A program made the translations under genes and the position numbers. 64,000 nt of DNA, taken from NCBI GenBank assembly GCA_938041955.1, contig CALISD010000010.1:1-64000 (forward strand), given 5' to 3'. A model generated the notes under the pieces. That model was not told the origin of the DNA, did not search any database, and saw only the letters and a program-made list of their open reading frames with translations. This document shows positions 8,652 to 18,170 of this stretch, piece by piece (the stretch's first letter is position 1; every line of letters starts with the position of its first letter). The stretch is from an uncultured Granulosicoccaceae bacterium. Lineage in GTDB: Bacteria > Pseudomonadota > Gammaproteobacteria > Granulosicoccales > Granulosicoccaceae.

Positions 8652-8917
8652 TGCCATACTATTAACTTGCGATCCCCAGACAGGGGCATAAGCCTACAGC
8701 GCATCCACCATAGGCTACAGGAAAACCCCACGCGTGAGCGAGTGGCACGCCGTGCATGTCCAAACCTCATCCTGACCTGTAAATGATAGAGAGGCACATC
8801 TAATACACAAAGTAGCTGCTAACAACAGAAGATACCAGTACACATTACGGCAGAACGCCCACTCGTCACGCATCGGGTTTCCAAAAGCGGCCCGACGGTC
8901 AATCGCTTTTATTCTGC
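8652..8917. other. Intergenic gap with an inverted 21-23 base motif
   Basis: No gene is supported in this 266-base gap between convergent genes. It holds GGAAAACCCCACGCGTGAGC from 8721 and, in opposite orientation, CTCGTCACGCATCGGGTTTCC ending near 8882. The two form a widely spaced imperfect inverted repeat. A similar motif occurs at 37493-37515 and, more distantly, in the arms of the tandem array at 22.8-24.0 kb. Confidence 0.4.
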
Positions 8918-10753
8918 TCAACTCGCAGTGAACTGCATTGCTGCAAGCGCTGCATAAACACCGTTACTTTGGCTCAACTCAGCGTGGCTGCCTACCTCAA
9001 CGATGCTGCCCTGATCAAGCACAATAATTTTATCGGCATTTTTTATCGTAGCAAGCCGATGGGCAATAACGAGCGTAGTACGCCCCGCCATTGCACTTTC
9101 CAGGGCCACTTGCACCTTGCGTTCACTCTCAGCGTCAAGCGCACTGGTGGCCTCATCAAGTAACAATAGCGGCGGGTTTTTTATCAACGCGCGAGCTATA
9201 GAAATCCTTTGCCTTTGACCACCGGATAACCGGGTACCACGTTCACCTAAATAAGTGTTGTAGCCATCGGGGAGCTTGCGTATAAATTGATCAGCCTGCG
9301 CACTGACGGCGGCAGCATAAACCTCTTCATCCGTGGCATCTAAGCGACCATAGCGAATATTTTCTAAAGCATTGGCAGAAAAGATAACGCTGTCCTGTGA
9401 AACTAATCCAATAGACTCACGCAAGGTTTTTAAATCAAGCTCCGGCAACGGTGACCCGTTTAACTTGATAACTCCTCGCTGTGGATCATAAAAACGAAGT
9501 AACACCTGCAGCACAGTTGATTTCCCTGCACCCGACGGACCCACAATAGCGATAGTTTCCCCCGGCTTGGCGTCAAAACTAACGTTATTTAACGACAGCT
9601 CCAGAGGTCGGCTGGGATAATTAAAAGATACCTGCTCAAAACTGACACTCGCGCCGTCATTAGACAGTGGCGTGCTTACATCAATCAGGCCGCTATCGCT
9701 GCCGCTAGCTAACCGGCTCTGTATGGCAGGCTCTGCATCTAACAGTTCTACAAGGCGCGTGGTTGCCCCTACTGCGCGCTGAACATCACCAAATACCTCG
9801 GCCATGGTCGCTGCAGACCCGCCGACAATCACCGCATACATAATAAACTGCGTCAGCAAGCCGGCTGACAAACTGCCTTCTATAACCGCATTTGCCCCCA
9901 GCCAAAGCACCAAAACAATCGCACCAAATACCAATACTATTGCCATGGCAGTTAATAAGGATCGTGACTTGTTGCGGTTAATAGCAGCTACGAATGCCAG
10001 GTCAGTGGCCTCTTGATACTTCATAGATTCAAGCGGCTCACGACCATACGCCTGCACGATTTGCATGGCATTCAGTGTTTCACCTGCCATCGCTCCGGTA
10101 TCAGCCAACTTGTCCTGACTGGTTCGCGACAACGTTCTTACCTTACGACCGAAAAACAATATCGGCAGCACCACCACCAAAAGCAACCCTACAATAATCG
10201 CCGCCAAACGCAGATCGGTATAGAGCATCATGAACAGCGAGCCGAAAAACAACAACGTGTTGCGCAACCCCAGTGAAATGCTGGTACCCACCAGAGATTG
10301 AATTAAGGTCGTATCGGATGACAGTCGTGACAACACCTCACCGGTTTTAAGCGTTTCAAAAAATTGCGGATCCTGCCGCAACACCTGCGAGTAAACGTCA
10401 CTGCGAAGGTCGGCGGTAATTCGCTCACCAAGCCATGAGACGCAATAGAATCGCACCGCAGTACTGATGGCTAACACCGTGGCAAGCGCAAATAAACCAA
10501 TAAAAATTAAGTCAACATTAGCGCTGCTGATCGATGATTGATCGTTGGCAGCAGCCGCAGGAGTGGCAAAGCCCAGATCAACCAGGTAGCGAAACGCGAC
10601 AGGCATTGTCAAGGTGGCCACCGCCGCCACTAACAACGCCAACAGGCTAACTGCCACCCTCGCCTTATAGCGCCCCAGGTAACTCGCCAGACGACGAAGT
10701 ATCGACCAGGCTGAGGGCTCGCTGAGCTCAGTTGAAGTGGGATTTGATGACAT
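8918..10753 (-). CDS. ABC exporter half-transporter (MsbA/LmrA type)
   Basis: The product is about 611 residues, with an N-terminal six-helix membrane domain and a C-terminal nucleotide-binding domain, the usual homodimeric type IV exporter layout. Visible motifs are Walker A GPSGAGKST, Q-loop GLVSQD, signature LSGGQRQR, Walker B LLLLDEATSALD and the switch histidine in VIAHRLATI. The frame continues upstream to 10885, but that extra 44 residues is hydrophilic and unlike the family, so I prefer ATG 10753 before SSNPTSTELSEPSAW. It would export a lipid, drug or peptide across the inner membrane. The adjacent downstream glycan genes are on the same strand, but a shared role is only a guess. Confidence 0.87.
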   Translation of the reverse strand: MSSNPTSTELSEPSAWSILRRLASYLGRYKARVAVSLLALLVAAVATLTMPVAFRYLVDLGFATPAAAANDQSSISSANVDLIFIGLFALATVLAISTAVRFYCVSWLGERITADLRSDVYSQVLRQDPQFFETLKTGEVLSRLSSDTTLIQSLVGTSISLGLRNTLLFFGSLFMMLYTDLRLAAIIVGLLLVVVLPILFFGRKVRTLSRTSQDKLADTGAMAGETLNAMQIVQAYGREPLESMKYQEATDLAFVAAINRNKSRSLLTAMAIVLVFGAIVLVLWLGANAVIEGSLSAGLLTQFIMYAVIVGGSAATMAEVFGDVQRAVGATTRLVELLDAEPAIQSRLASGSDSGLIDVSTPLSNDGASVSFEQVSFNYPSRPLELSLNNVSFDAKPGETIAIVGPSGAGKSTVLQVLLRFYDPQRGVIKLNGSPLPELDLKTLRESIGLVSQDSVIFSANALENIRYGRLDATDEEVYAAAVSAQADQFIRKLPDGYNTYLGERGTRLSGGQRQRISIARALIKNPPLLLLDEATSALDAESERKVQVALESAMAGRTTLVIAHRLATIKNADKIIVLDQGSIVEVGSHAELSQSNGVYAALAAMQFTAS

Positions 10754-10904
10754 CAATATCAGACTGTTGTTGGTCGATTGTATAGGCAATGTGGGGCATT
10801 TTTGAGGCATCACAACCTCAGCTTCGGCGAGGGCGCCTGTGTGAAGGTTCGGCCTCTCTCCTGCAACCACACACGCGCTATTCAATCAGCAATTGACCAC
10901 AACG

Positions 10905-11699
10905 CTACACCCAGACACATGTCTGTTGCAGGGTTTTTCCGTTACGCAGGTATCTTCGGGTTTTTCCAAGACCCATGACATCATCAAACACTGACCCGAT
11001 ATCAATATAGGTGTTGTCTGGATATTTTTCACTTAGTTGATAGACGAGAATATTTGACAACACACCTGCACAAAATAGAAAGACTTCATCAGTAGAAGCA
11101 TTTAACTCAATATAGGCACTGATTTCTTCCAGCAGGCGCTGATGATCATTAAGCCAGGAATTCGGCCCACTGCGAAATGAAGTTGAAACGACAAATGGCA
11201 GCTGTGCAACATCTGCCTTCTGGTGACAAATCATGTTAACGGTTCGGCCCGCCAATGCATCAATGGTGTCTGACATGAACGTCGAAAAATTCGAGTTCAC
11301 AAATATATTCGCCCAGGTGAGCTGCTGTTCTGATTGCTCCGACTGTGCCTTAAGTGCAAGAAAAGCCGGAGTGCCCACACAGCACGGGCAGGCAATGCCA
11401 ACAAAGTAGTGTGGTGCCTGCCATCTTAGCGACTGTTGCAACAGCGCTCGCTGCTGTTCATGTTTCACTTCACCCGGAATGTATTGGTGCTCGCCATTGA
11501 ATTTTTTTGAAAGATCAATGGCCTCGCCATTGATAATAATCATTTCACCATCGCCAAAGCGCACCAGGGAAAAATTATCACACACAATAAGCCGTACGTT
11601 AAGTTGCGCTATAGCTTCAGCGAAACTTTTATCAGCTGGGTTCGCGACCGGGTAGCGTGACGTCGGCTTGCTGAATAGACGCTTCCAACTAAACCCCAT
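10905..11699 (-). CDS. GT-D fold glycosyltransferase (DUF1792-like)
   Basis: This 264-residue protein carries the segment SLVRFGDGEM, with DGE at 50-52. That matches the divalent-metal motif of the GT-D glycosyltransferase fold (formerly DUF1792), whose members add sugars to serine-rich glycoproteins or bacterial glycans. Two cysteines in ACPCC near residue 110 are notable. There is no signal peptide or membrane helix, so it acts in the cytoplasm. It overlaps the upstream GT2 gene by 11 bases, implying translational coupling. The acceptor and donor sugars are not predictable. Confidence 0.75.
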   Translation of the reverse strand: MGFSWKRLFSKPTSRYPVANPADKSFAEAIAQLNVRLIVCDNFSLVRFGDGEMIIINGEAIDLSKKFNGEHQYIPGEVKHEQQRALLQQSLRWQAPHYFVGIACPCCVGTPAFLALKAQSEQSEQQLTWANIFVNSNFSTFMSDTIDALAGRTVNMICHQKADVAQLPFVVSTSFRSGPNSWLNDHQRLLEEISAYIELNASTDEVFLFCAGVLSNILVYQLSEKYPDNTYIDIGSVFDDVMGLGKTRRYLRNGKTLQQTCVWV

Positions 11700-12663
11700 T
11701 GGTGATCCCGGTGGTAACAGGTGACGTATTCTGAGAAGTGCGCTGACGCTCAGTGGTTAACTTCCAACCGTCGCTACGATAAGCATCAACAATCTCGTCG
11801 CGTAAACCGTGATGACCAACTGACTTATGAGTGGCGGCTTTAGTGCGACCGACCGTTTTACCGAAATCCGGACGGCAACTCCAAAGCGATTGATCATCAT
11901 CAGGATGAGGCGGCACCCAGGTACTTAAACCACCATGCTTAAGGGCCATATAGCTAAAGTGGATATCCTCACCGTTTTCCCACGAGTGCGGCTGTTCTAT
12001 CCACATATATTGCAGATACTCTTTACGAAAAAACCAGGCGTGCCCCACCAGATCAACTTCTGCAGGTTCATTGAAATGGTTGCCATTCCATCCAACTTTA
12101 TGTTTCGAAGAGTATCCACCCGCTTCAGGCAGGATAACGCCAGAACCGCCAAGAATCCCTTTGGTACCTGCGTCATAGGTTGAAATACAATTCTCTATCC
12201 AACGCGGTTCAGGCAAAACATCGTCATCAAGGATGCACAAGTACGTGGTTCGGGCCAAATTGCCTATCGCGAACCTGCCCCAGAACTTCCAATTAGTGTT
12301 GGACACCACCACCCGATCAACTTCACTCGAAAAATCGGTCGGTAAGATATCGCTGCTGTTTGTCCACACCCAGATTTCCGCTGGCGGATGAGTTTGATTT
12401 TTCAGCGCAGCAATCTGAGCTGTCAGGAATTCAGAACGCTTGTACACAGTAAGTATTGCCGTGGTTGTACCCGTCGAAGGAGGCGTAAGCTCACTGGCAA
12501 TTTTTTCAAATTGAATCTTCTGACCTGCCTGCCGTTTTTGCTGCTGGTGCGCTGGCAGTCTGACGGTCCACCACGATCGGATTCGCGTATTCCACCACCA
12601 CTTGATTCCCGCTACAAAGCCTCTGGCAGGACGACTGCGGCGATTATTATCAGTAGGTATCAT
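11689..12663 (-). CDS. Family 2 (GT-A) glycosyltransferase
   Basis: The 324-residue protein has a GT-A nucleotide-sugar domain starting near residue 67 (AILTVYKRSEFL) and a metal-binding LDDDV motif at 145-149. These are typical of inverting family 2 transferases that build cell-surface glycans. A basic, tryptophan-rich N-terminal stretch of about 45 residues (KWWWNTRIRSWW) may associate peripherally with the membrane. A second motif region, HSWENGEDIHFSYMALKHG, contains the ED pair expected for the catalytic base. ATG 12663 is the first start. The gene overlaps the GT-D gene by 11 bases, and the 2-epimerase gene lies 77 bases upstream on the same strand. Confidence 0.82.
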   Translation of the reverse strand: MIPTDNNRRSRPARGFVAGIKWWWNTRIRSWWTVRLPAHQQQKRQAGQKIQFEKIASELTPPSTGTTTAILTVYKRSEFLTAQIAALKNQTHPPAEIWVWTNSSDILPTDFSSEVDRVVVSNTNWKFWGRFAIGNLARTTYLCILDDDVLPEPRWIENCISTYDAGTKGILGGSGVILPEAGGYSSKHKVGWNGNHFNEPAEVDLVGHAWFFRKEYLQYMWIEQPHSWENGEDIHFSYMALKHGGLSTWVPPHPDDDQSLWSCRPDFGKTVGRTKAATHKSVGHHGLRDEIVDAYRSDGWKLTTERQRTSQNTSPVTTGITNGV

Positions 12664-12740
12664 GACTTGCTGAACACTGGTTGTTTACCTTAAATATTTT
12701 GCAGACAATGGAAACAGTTGTTATCACATTGACGACAGAT

Positions 12741-13901
12741 CTACTGCAATAAAGCTGCATCATTCGCACATTTATAAAGAATGGAAGCCACACGTTCACT
12801 GCTATTACCATCCCCAAACGGGTTTGAAACGTTTGCCATCCGCTGATAAACAGTGTCATCACTTAAAAGCGTATTTGCCGCTTCAATAATCGCGCTCGAT
12901 TTAGTACCCACCAGTTGCACCGCACCGCACTCAACCGCCTCGGTTCTCTCTGTGGTCTCGCGCATCACCAATACCGGTTTATTAAGTGAAGGGGCTTCTT
13001 CTTGTATTCCGCCACTATCACTGAGAATGAAATAACTTCTGTCCATCAGATAAACAAAGGTACCGTATTCCAGAGGCGGCATTAGTACAATGCTTTTGTG
13101 CTCACCCAGACGTGCATGCACCACCTTGTGTACCTGTGGATTCAAATGAACCGCGTAGACAATCTTAAGATTCGGATGCTGTTCGGCGATTGCAGATAAA
13201 GCAGAGCAAATATCCTGCATACCCTCACCAAAGCTTTCTCGCCTGTGGCCAGTGACTAAAATGAACTTATCTGTATTCGGATCTACCGGATATTCAGCCA
13301 GCGACTGGCGTATGTTCTGCTGTATGACATCGTCGCTGTTAATCCGATCTCGGACGTCAAGCAATGCATCAATCACCGTGTTGCCAACAACTTCTACCAG
13401 CCCGTCAACATTCTCACCCTTTAAAACATCTGCGTTTTGCTGAGTGGGAGCCAGATGGATCAGCGCCAGACGACTGATCACACCACGATTAGTTTCCTCC
13501 GGCCACGGTGCGCGGCGATTGTAGGTACGAAGACCCGCCTCAAGATGTACCGCAATGAGATCATGCATAAAGGCGGCAGTAGCACCTGCCAACGCGGTGG
13601 TGGTATCGCCTTGCACCAGCACCATATCCGGCTCTTCTTCACGGATGACCTCGTTTATACCGGTAAGTAGACGACTGTACAGTTCAGGGAGCTGCTGTCC
13701 CTCGGTCATGATGTTGAGATCACGATCAACCGCTAACGGAAACCACTTAATCACCTGCTGCAGCATTTGCTTATGCTGCGATGTTAGACACACAACCACC
13801 TCGAGTAGATCGGCTTGCTGCAGAGCATATACAACCGGGGCCAGTTTTATGCACTCAGGCCGGGTGCCGATCAATACCAGTACTTTTTTTTTCGCTGTCA
13901 A
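12741..13901 (-). CDS. wecB: UDP-N-acetylglucosamine 2-epimerase (non-hydrolysing)
   Basis: The 386-residue protein aligns with WecB/MnaA, which interconverts UDP-GlcNAc and UDP-ManNAc in the cytoplasm for surface polysaccharide synthesis. Characteristic segments are GTRPECIKLAPV at the N-terminus, QGDTTTALAGA, HLEAGLRTY near residue 118, PEETNR, TGHRRES, and SDSGGIQEEAPSL with its catalytic glutamates in the C-terminal Rossmann domain. The usual length is about 370-390 residues. The start appears to be TTG 13901, placing the conserved KVLVLIGTRPE region at once. It heads a same-strand run with two glycosyltransferases, which suggests a ManNAc-containing glycan. Confidence 0.93.
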   Translation of the reverse strand: MTAKKKVLVLIGTRPECIKLAPVVYALQQADLLEVVVCLTSQHKQMLQQVIKWFPLAVDRDLNIMTEGQQLPELYSRLLTGINEVIREEEPDMVLVQGDTTTALAGATAAFMHDLIAVHLEAGLRTYNRRAPWPEETNRGVISRLALIHLAPTQQNADVLKGENVDGLVEVVGNTVIDALLDVRDRINSDDVIQQNIRQSLAEYPVDPNTDKFILVTGHRRESFGEGMQDICSALSAIAEQHPNLKIVYAVHLNPQVHKVVHARLGEHKSIVLMPPLEYGTFVYLMDRSYFILSDSGGIQEEAPSLNKPVLVMRETTERTEAVECGAVQLVGTKSSAIIEAANTLLSDDTVYQRMANVSNPFGDGNSSERVASILYKCANDAALLQ

Positions 13902-14021
13902 AATTTCAATATCGTAGGTGGCAATCAGTAGGCGGAAAAACGCTTACCACAGCAAACAAGACGCGCTGCGGCTGCACTTTAGTTTGGGTATTTATCTGGT
14001 GATTAATCCCGGTTGTGAAAT

Positions 14022-14729
14022 CTACCGTTTCGGCGGCCCGGCCATTACTGCAAACCGACCCAAGTAGTCATGTGTTAATGCGCGCAACGAATAACATTCA
14101 ACATCCGCTTGCTGCATATGGGAAAGGGCTTTCTTACGATATTCCGATTTATGCATATCATCGAGAATGACATAGCCCCTCTCACTCAGGTGGTCTGTCA
14201 CCCACGGCAGAGCGTCGGCACGAGTGTTCATATTCCCCATATCATGAAATATGAGATCAAACTTTATATCATCGATCGTGGAGGTATTCGGCCACTCCAG
14301 TAAATTGTCTGACGGACATTCCATATACTGTAAAAATTCAGCCGTTTTCTCCAGCCAGCCACCGTGATCATCGACAGACCAAATCACAGGATTATTGCTC
14401 GCTTCAGCGGCATACCTGCGCAACACCAAAGAGCTAAAGCCGCTACCAAGATCCACTATTGTTTGCGGCTGCATCGTGCGAGCCATACTGTAGAGAAACG
14501 CTGAAGATTCAAGTGATGCCGCCATAAAATCATTCGAGACATTATCGATATAGTGTCGATAGGCGGGCCGTAATAACGCCGCGCAAGCGTCCATACCTGC
14601 CGCACAATCTTTCAGCTCGGGAAGAGTTTGCTCTAACCTGGCTAAATCATTCCGGCCAGAGCGGTCCAGCAACATCTCGCGAACCGGGTGCTTGAGTCGT
14701 TTGGCCAGGGTGCGGCTTTTGGTTTTCAT
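14022..14729 (-). CDS. Class I SAM-dependent methyltransferase
   Basis: A Rossmann-type methyltransferase of about 235 residues. The SAM-binding glycine motif DLGSGFS lies about 93 residues from the chosen start, after a helical N-terminal part. Acidic residues following strand 2 (SVDDHGG) and the YVILDDMHKS segment fit class I enzymes. The open frame extends to a TTG at 14813, but that extension has no family-like sequence, so ATG 14729 is preferred; ATG 14807 is a weaker option. It lies upstream of wecB on the same strand, 120 bases away, so it may modify the same glycan or its carrier. The substrate cannot be read from sequence. Confidence 0.72.
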   Translation of the reverse strand: MKTKSRTLAKRLKHPVREMLLDRSGRNDLARLEQTLPELKDCAAGMDACAALLRPAYRHYIDNVSNDFMAASLESSAFLYSMARTMQPQTIVDLGSGFSSLVLRRYAAEASNNPVIWSVDDHGGWLEKTAEFLQYMECPSDNLLEWPNTSTIDDIKFDLIFHDMGNMNTRADALPWVTDHLSERGYVILDDMHKSEYRKKALSHMQQADVECYSLRALTHDYLGRFAVMAGPPKR

Positions 14730-15114
14730 CAGCGGAGAGCTTCTCTTATGGCAGTTGTGCGTAAATTCTTTCACACCAATTTGCCTCGCCTGAGTCCATG
14801 TCGGCATAAGCAAAAATGTAACAAAGTAGTTGCCTACTTCCGGCGCAGTGGCTATGTCCTGGAACAGTGGCTTACGGAAAAACGGCTCGATAGAGAATCG
14901 AGCGATTCGTGGCTGGTAGCGTCATCACTACTCCACAAACGACTCACATCTAACGCAGCCACTTGTGGGCTTACTTTGCCGTATTTAATGTGTGTCGGTA
15001 AGTCTCAACCGATGACATCTAATTAATGTGCCAAAATAAACGTATCGTTTACTTTGCACATCTTGTGATTATGCACATAAACTGATGCCAACGGGCCATC
15101 TTCAGAAGCTTAAC

Positions 15115-15260
15115 GGGCTGCGCGGGAAGTTCGGTAACCAACTTTTCACAGCGACAGTCGTCAGAGCAAGGCGGAATAATGCAGGCCTACGTCGAGTTTT
15201 CTAACGCGGCTATGGCGGCTGTGGCGAAGATGAAGTGTTACCGAACTTTCCAAACAGCCC
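15115..15260 (-). repeat. MITE-like inverted-repeat element, family 1, copy B
   Basis: This is the inverted copy of the element at 113-274. The left end GGGCTGCGCGGGAAGTTCGG and the reverse complement of the right end, GGGCTGTTTGGAAAGTTCGG, form terminal inverted repeats of about 24 bases. It is 146 bases long versus 156 for copy A, with the length difference inside. It lies just downstream of the AraC-family gene and accounts for part of the gap 14814-15299; the rest of that gap shows no feature. Confidence 0.8.
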
Positions 15261-15299
15261 GCCTGCACCTCATTTTCTGCCTGGCTCGTGCAGCTTTCG

Positions 15300-16112
15300 T
15301 TATTCAACTTGAACGACACGACGGTAGTTACTCGGTGGAATGCCGACATTTGCAGCAAAGAAACGCGAGAAGCTCGCCTGACACGAAAAGCCAAGATCAA
15401 GTCCAATAACAGTGACCGCATCTTCACTGCTCGCCAGGCGATCAATCGCCCTTTCCATACGCAAAGTGTTGAGATACACGTTTGGCGTGATTCCCACATT
15501 CTCACGAAACAGCTTGTAAAAGTGAGGTCTTGATAACCCGGACCGACTCGCCACTTCATCAAGTGCCAACGGGTCACCAGCGTATTCGTCCATTAGAGAG
15601 ATAGATTTTCGTACACGACGATCCTTATCGCCGACGCGCTTCATAGAAACTCCCGCTGCATGGCTCTGGTTGTAACAAGCTCGTGAGAGGTCAAATAAAT
15701 ATCCGTCAAACAAAGAAGAATCACCATCCCTCACCAACAATTCGGCCACCGCCTGTACGAGCCACTGAACGGCTGGCGTTATTTCTATATAACTACTGCC
15801 AAAGCGCAAGGTTTCCTCTTCGATCCGGCTAATTTCAAAAAACCAAATGGGATTGATGTACAGAATCAATAACAACGCTGGATCCTGGCTATCGACGTAA
15901 CTGACGCTGTGGGGTTGGAGCGGGTTAACCGCCACTCCGAGATCCGAACTGAGTGGATGAGCCCTGCCAGCCAGTGAAATCTGAGCCGTTTGCCCCGCCA
16001 GTTGAAAAATTAAATGACCTTCTCTGTGAGCGTGCGTCGCCATAGACCTGCTCTGCTCATACAGACAAGCTCTGCCATATTTTCCATGATGAGCAGCAAT
16101 GGCCCGATTCAT
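15300..16112 (-). CDS. AraC-family transcriptional regulator
   Basis: The 270-residue protein has an N-terminal cupin-like ligand domain (about residues 1-100) and a C-terminal pair of helix-turn-helix motifs from about residue 165. The second of these ends with the AraC signature region DLGFSCQASFSRFFAANVGIPPSNYR. The first HTH includes LALDEVASRSGLSRPHFYKLFREN. It should be a DNA-binding activator responding to a small ligand, such as a sugar or aromatic compound. It has no adjacent same-strand gene. The divergent FAD monooxygenase starts 560 bases away across a repeat region, so it is a possible but unproven target. Confidence 0.88.
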   Translation of the reverse strand: MNRAIAAHHGKYGRACLYEQSRSMATHAHREGHLIFQLAGQTAQISLAGRAHPLSSDLGVAVNPLQPHSVSYVDSQDPALLLILYINPIWFFEISRIEEETLRFGSSYIEITPAVQWLVQAVAELLVRDGDSSLFDGYLFDLSRACYNQSHAAGVSMKRVGDKDRRVRKSISLMDEYAGDPLALDEVASRSGLSRPHFYKLFRENVGITPNVYLNTLRMERAIDRLASSEDAVTVIGLDLGFSCQASFSRFFAANVGIPPSNYRRVVQVE

Positions 16113-16199
16113 AAATCCCTCATGTTTTGTAAGTGCATCTGCGTACTATTAAACCCACCATACTACCAACAATTTCTAACGTATAAAACAGCCACCGCC

Positions 16200-16537
16200 A
16201 GATCTACCGCTCCTTACCACGCTTCGCATGACTACGGAAGATGAAAGGAAATACACATCATTAGCAATCGACCATCAAGGTAACCCGCTGCGTAAGCAAG
16301 GCCACCAACGGCCGTCCAATGAATCAACAGCCTAAGCGCTGCCTCATGCTCACGCAGTGGGCTTCCTCAATTCGATCTACCGCTGCCTACCGCTCCTGAC
16401 CATGCCTCGCATGACTACCGAAGATGAAAGGAAATGCACATCATTAGCAACAGACCATCAAGGTGAACCGCAGCGTGATCAAGGCCAGTACCGCTCATCC
16501 AACAAATCCAAAGCCTAAGCACTGTTCCTTGCCATGT
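16200..16537 (+). repeat. Two-unit tandem repeat, diverged relative of the 184-bp array
   Basis: Two units start with ACCATCAAGG near 16271 and 16454, a period of 183 bases. Each contains a block like GGTAACCCGCTGCGTAAGCA, a reverse-oriented partner (GCTCACGCAGTGGGCTTCC in the first unit), a TCGATCTACCGCTGCCTACC linker and GAAAGGAAATACACATCATT. Period, order and core words match the seven-unit array at 22797-24037, so the two arrays belong to one family. The two-unit array is more diverged and the hairpin of its second unit is degraded. It fills most of the 560-base gap 16113-16672. Confidence 0.8.
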
Positions 16538-16672
16538 TTATCACATAACATGATGCCACCTATCGGGTTCATCCAATTTATACCGAAGTCCGGAATCGAT
16601 ACCTGACAAACGCGGACACCAGCGTGTCAGTTTTTCTATTAGACAAAATCTAAAATTTGAAAGCGAGGCTCC

Positions 16673-17899
16673 TTGACTCTAGACATAGCCATAGTCGGAT
16701 GTGGTCCAGCAGGGTTATCTGCCGCAGTCGCTCTGCATGATGCAGGGTTTTCAGTGACGTTGTTTGAACGCTTTGACGAGCCACACCCGGTAGGCTCCGG
16801 ACTCATGCTGCAGCCCACCGGACTGGCTGTTCTGGAATGGCTCGGCTTGCGCAAAGACGTTGAAACTTCCGGCCAACGTATTGATGGCATGTTAGGTAAA
16901 ACCGCGCATAAAAACAAAACTGTGCTGGACATAAAATACACCGCATTGCCCGGTGATCTATATGGTGTGGCAATTCACCGCGCGACTCTATTCCATATAC
17001 TGCATGATGCGGTAAAAGCACGAAACATTAGGATCAACACCAATTGGGATGTCGATGCCTGTCAATTCGATAAATCCAGCGTCTCACTGTCAGACGCGCA
17101 CGACAATAAACACTCTGCCCCTTTTGATCTGATCATCGACGCCAGCGGCAGACAATCAAAACTACTGACGCTTGCAAAATTGAAAACCAAATCAAAACCA
17201 CTCGACTACGGCGCACTGTGGGGCACAGTCCGACTGGGTGATCATGGGTTCAACAAACGGTTGCTTGAACAACGGTATCAGGCAGCACGTATTATGGTTG
17301 GCCATCTACCAGGTCAGAAAGACGCTTTGGCCACTTTCTTCTGGAGCATAAAGTCAACGGACTATGAACAGACAGTGGCGAGCGGTATTGATGCGCTAAA
17401 GCATGACATACATAAAATCTGGCCGGACGTCGAACCACTCCTTCAGGAGATTGAAGATTTTTCGCAGCTAACCTTCGCACAGTATTCTCACCACACACTT
17501 AAACAACCCTATGCAAAGCGAATCGCATTCATTGGTGATGCAGCACATGCCACCAGCCCGCAACTCGGCCAGGGGGCTAACATGGCACTCCTTGATAGCA
17601 AGGCGCTGACCGTTTCACTTAGGCACGCAAAGTCAATCGATGAGGCACTGCGAAACTATGCACATTTACGTAACATGCATGTGCGGTTGTTTCAAACTGC
17701 AAGCCTAAGTCTGACTCCGCTATATCAATCAGATAGCGCGGTGTTGCCATGGCTTCGAGACACGTTCTTTCAACCCGTTTCCAAACTACCTTTTGCCGCC
17801 CGTCTGATGACCTCTCTGGGAGCTGGAACCCTGACACAGCCAGTAGAAAAAATAGCAGCCTATGACAATAAACAACGTTTATTTAAATCGAATGCATAA
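16673..17899 (+). CDS. FAD-dependent monooxygenase
   Basis: The 408-residue flavoprotein has the N-terminal dinucleotide motif GCGPAG (residues 9-14), then FERFDEPHPVGSGLMLQPTG for the FAD ribose region, and the second FAD motif GDAAHATSPQLGQGANMAL around residue 290. This is the class A (PHBH/UbiH-like) monooxygenase architecture, which inserts one oxygen into an aromatic or related ring using NAD(P)H. The likely start is TTG 16673, preceded by a GCGAGG ribosome-site-like sequence. It stands alone. The divergent AraC regulator is the nearest candidate controller. Confidence 0.83.
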   Translation: MTLDIAIVGCGPAGLSAAVALHDAGFSVTLFERFDEPHPVGSGLMLQPTGLAVLEWLGLRKDVETSGQRIDGMLGKTAHKNKTVLDIKYTALPGDLYGVAIHRATLFHILHDAVKARNIRINTNWDVDACQFDKSSVSLSDAHDNKHSAPFDLIIDASGRQSKLLTLAKLKTKSKPLDYGALWGTVRLGDHGFNKRLLEQRYQAARIMVGHLPGQKDALATFFWSIKSTDYEQTVASGIDALKHDIHKIWPDVEPLLQEIEDFSQLTFAQYSHHTLKQPYAKRIAFIGDAAHATSPQLGQGANMALLDSKALTVSLRHAKSIDEALRNYAHLRNMHVRLFQTASLSLTPLYQSDSAVLPWLRDTFFQPVSKLPFAARLMTSLGAGTLTQPVEKIAAYDNKQRLFKSNA

Positions 17900-18170
17900 A
17901 AAGAATTCAGACCTCTGCTACCCACCTCAGCGCATGCACCGATTTGCAACTTACGTCGCGAGATATGCGGACGAACATCCTATGTGTGCAGTGCACAAGT
18001 TCACGCACCTGTACTAGCTTTACCTTAATCCGACCAACACCGAGATCAGGCAATTCTACCTATTCACACCAACCGAAAATCAGTAATTCATTCATTTAGA
18101 ATCTCGTATATAGTTGGCTAGAAGAAATATATTTATCAAAACACAAGATGCATAAGGCGTTCGGTGCAGT
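17900..18170. other. Gene-free stretch upstream of the RimK-like gene
   Basis: This 271-base gap contains no open frame I would defend and none of the three repeat families. It becomes AT-rich before the start at 18171, consistent with a promoter for the RimK-like gene, but no specific -35/-10 pair is called. Confidence 0.4.
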
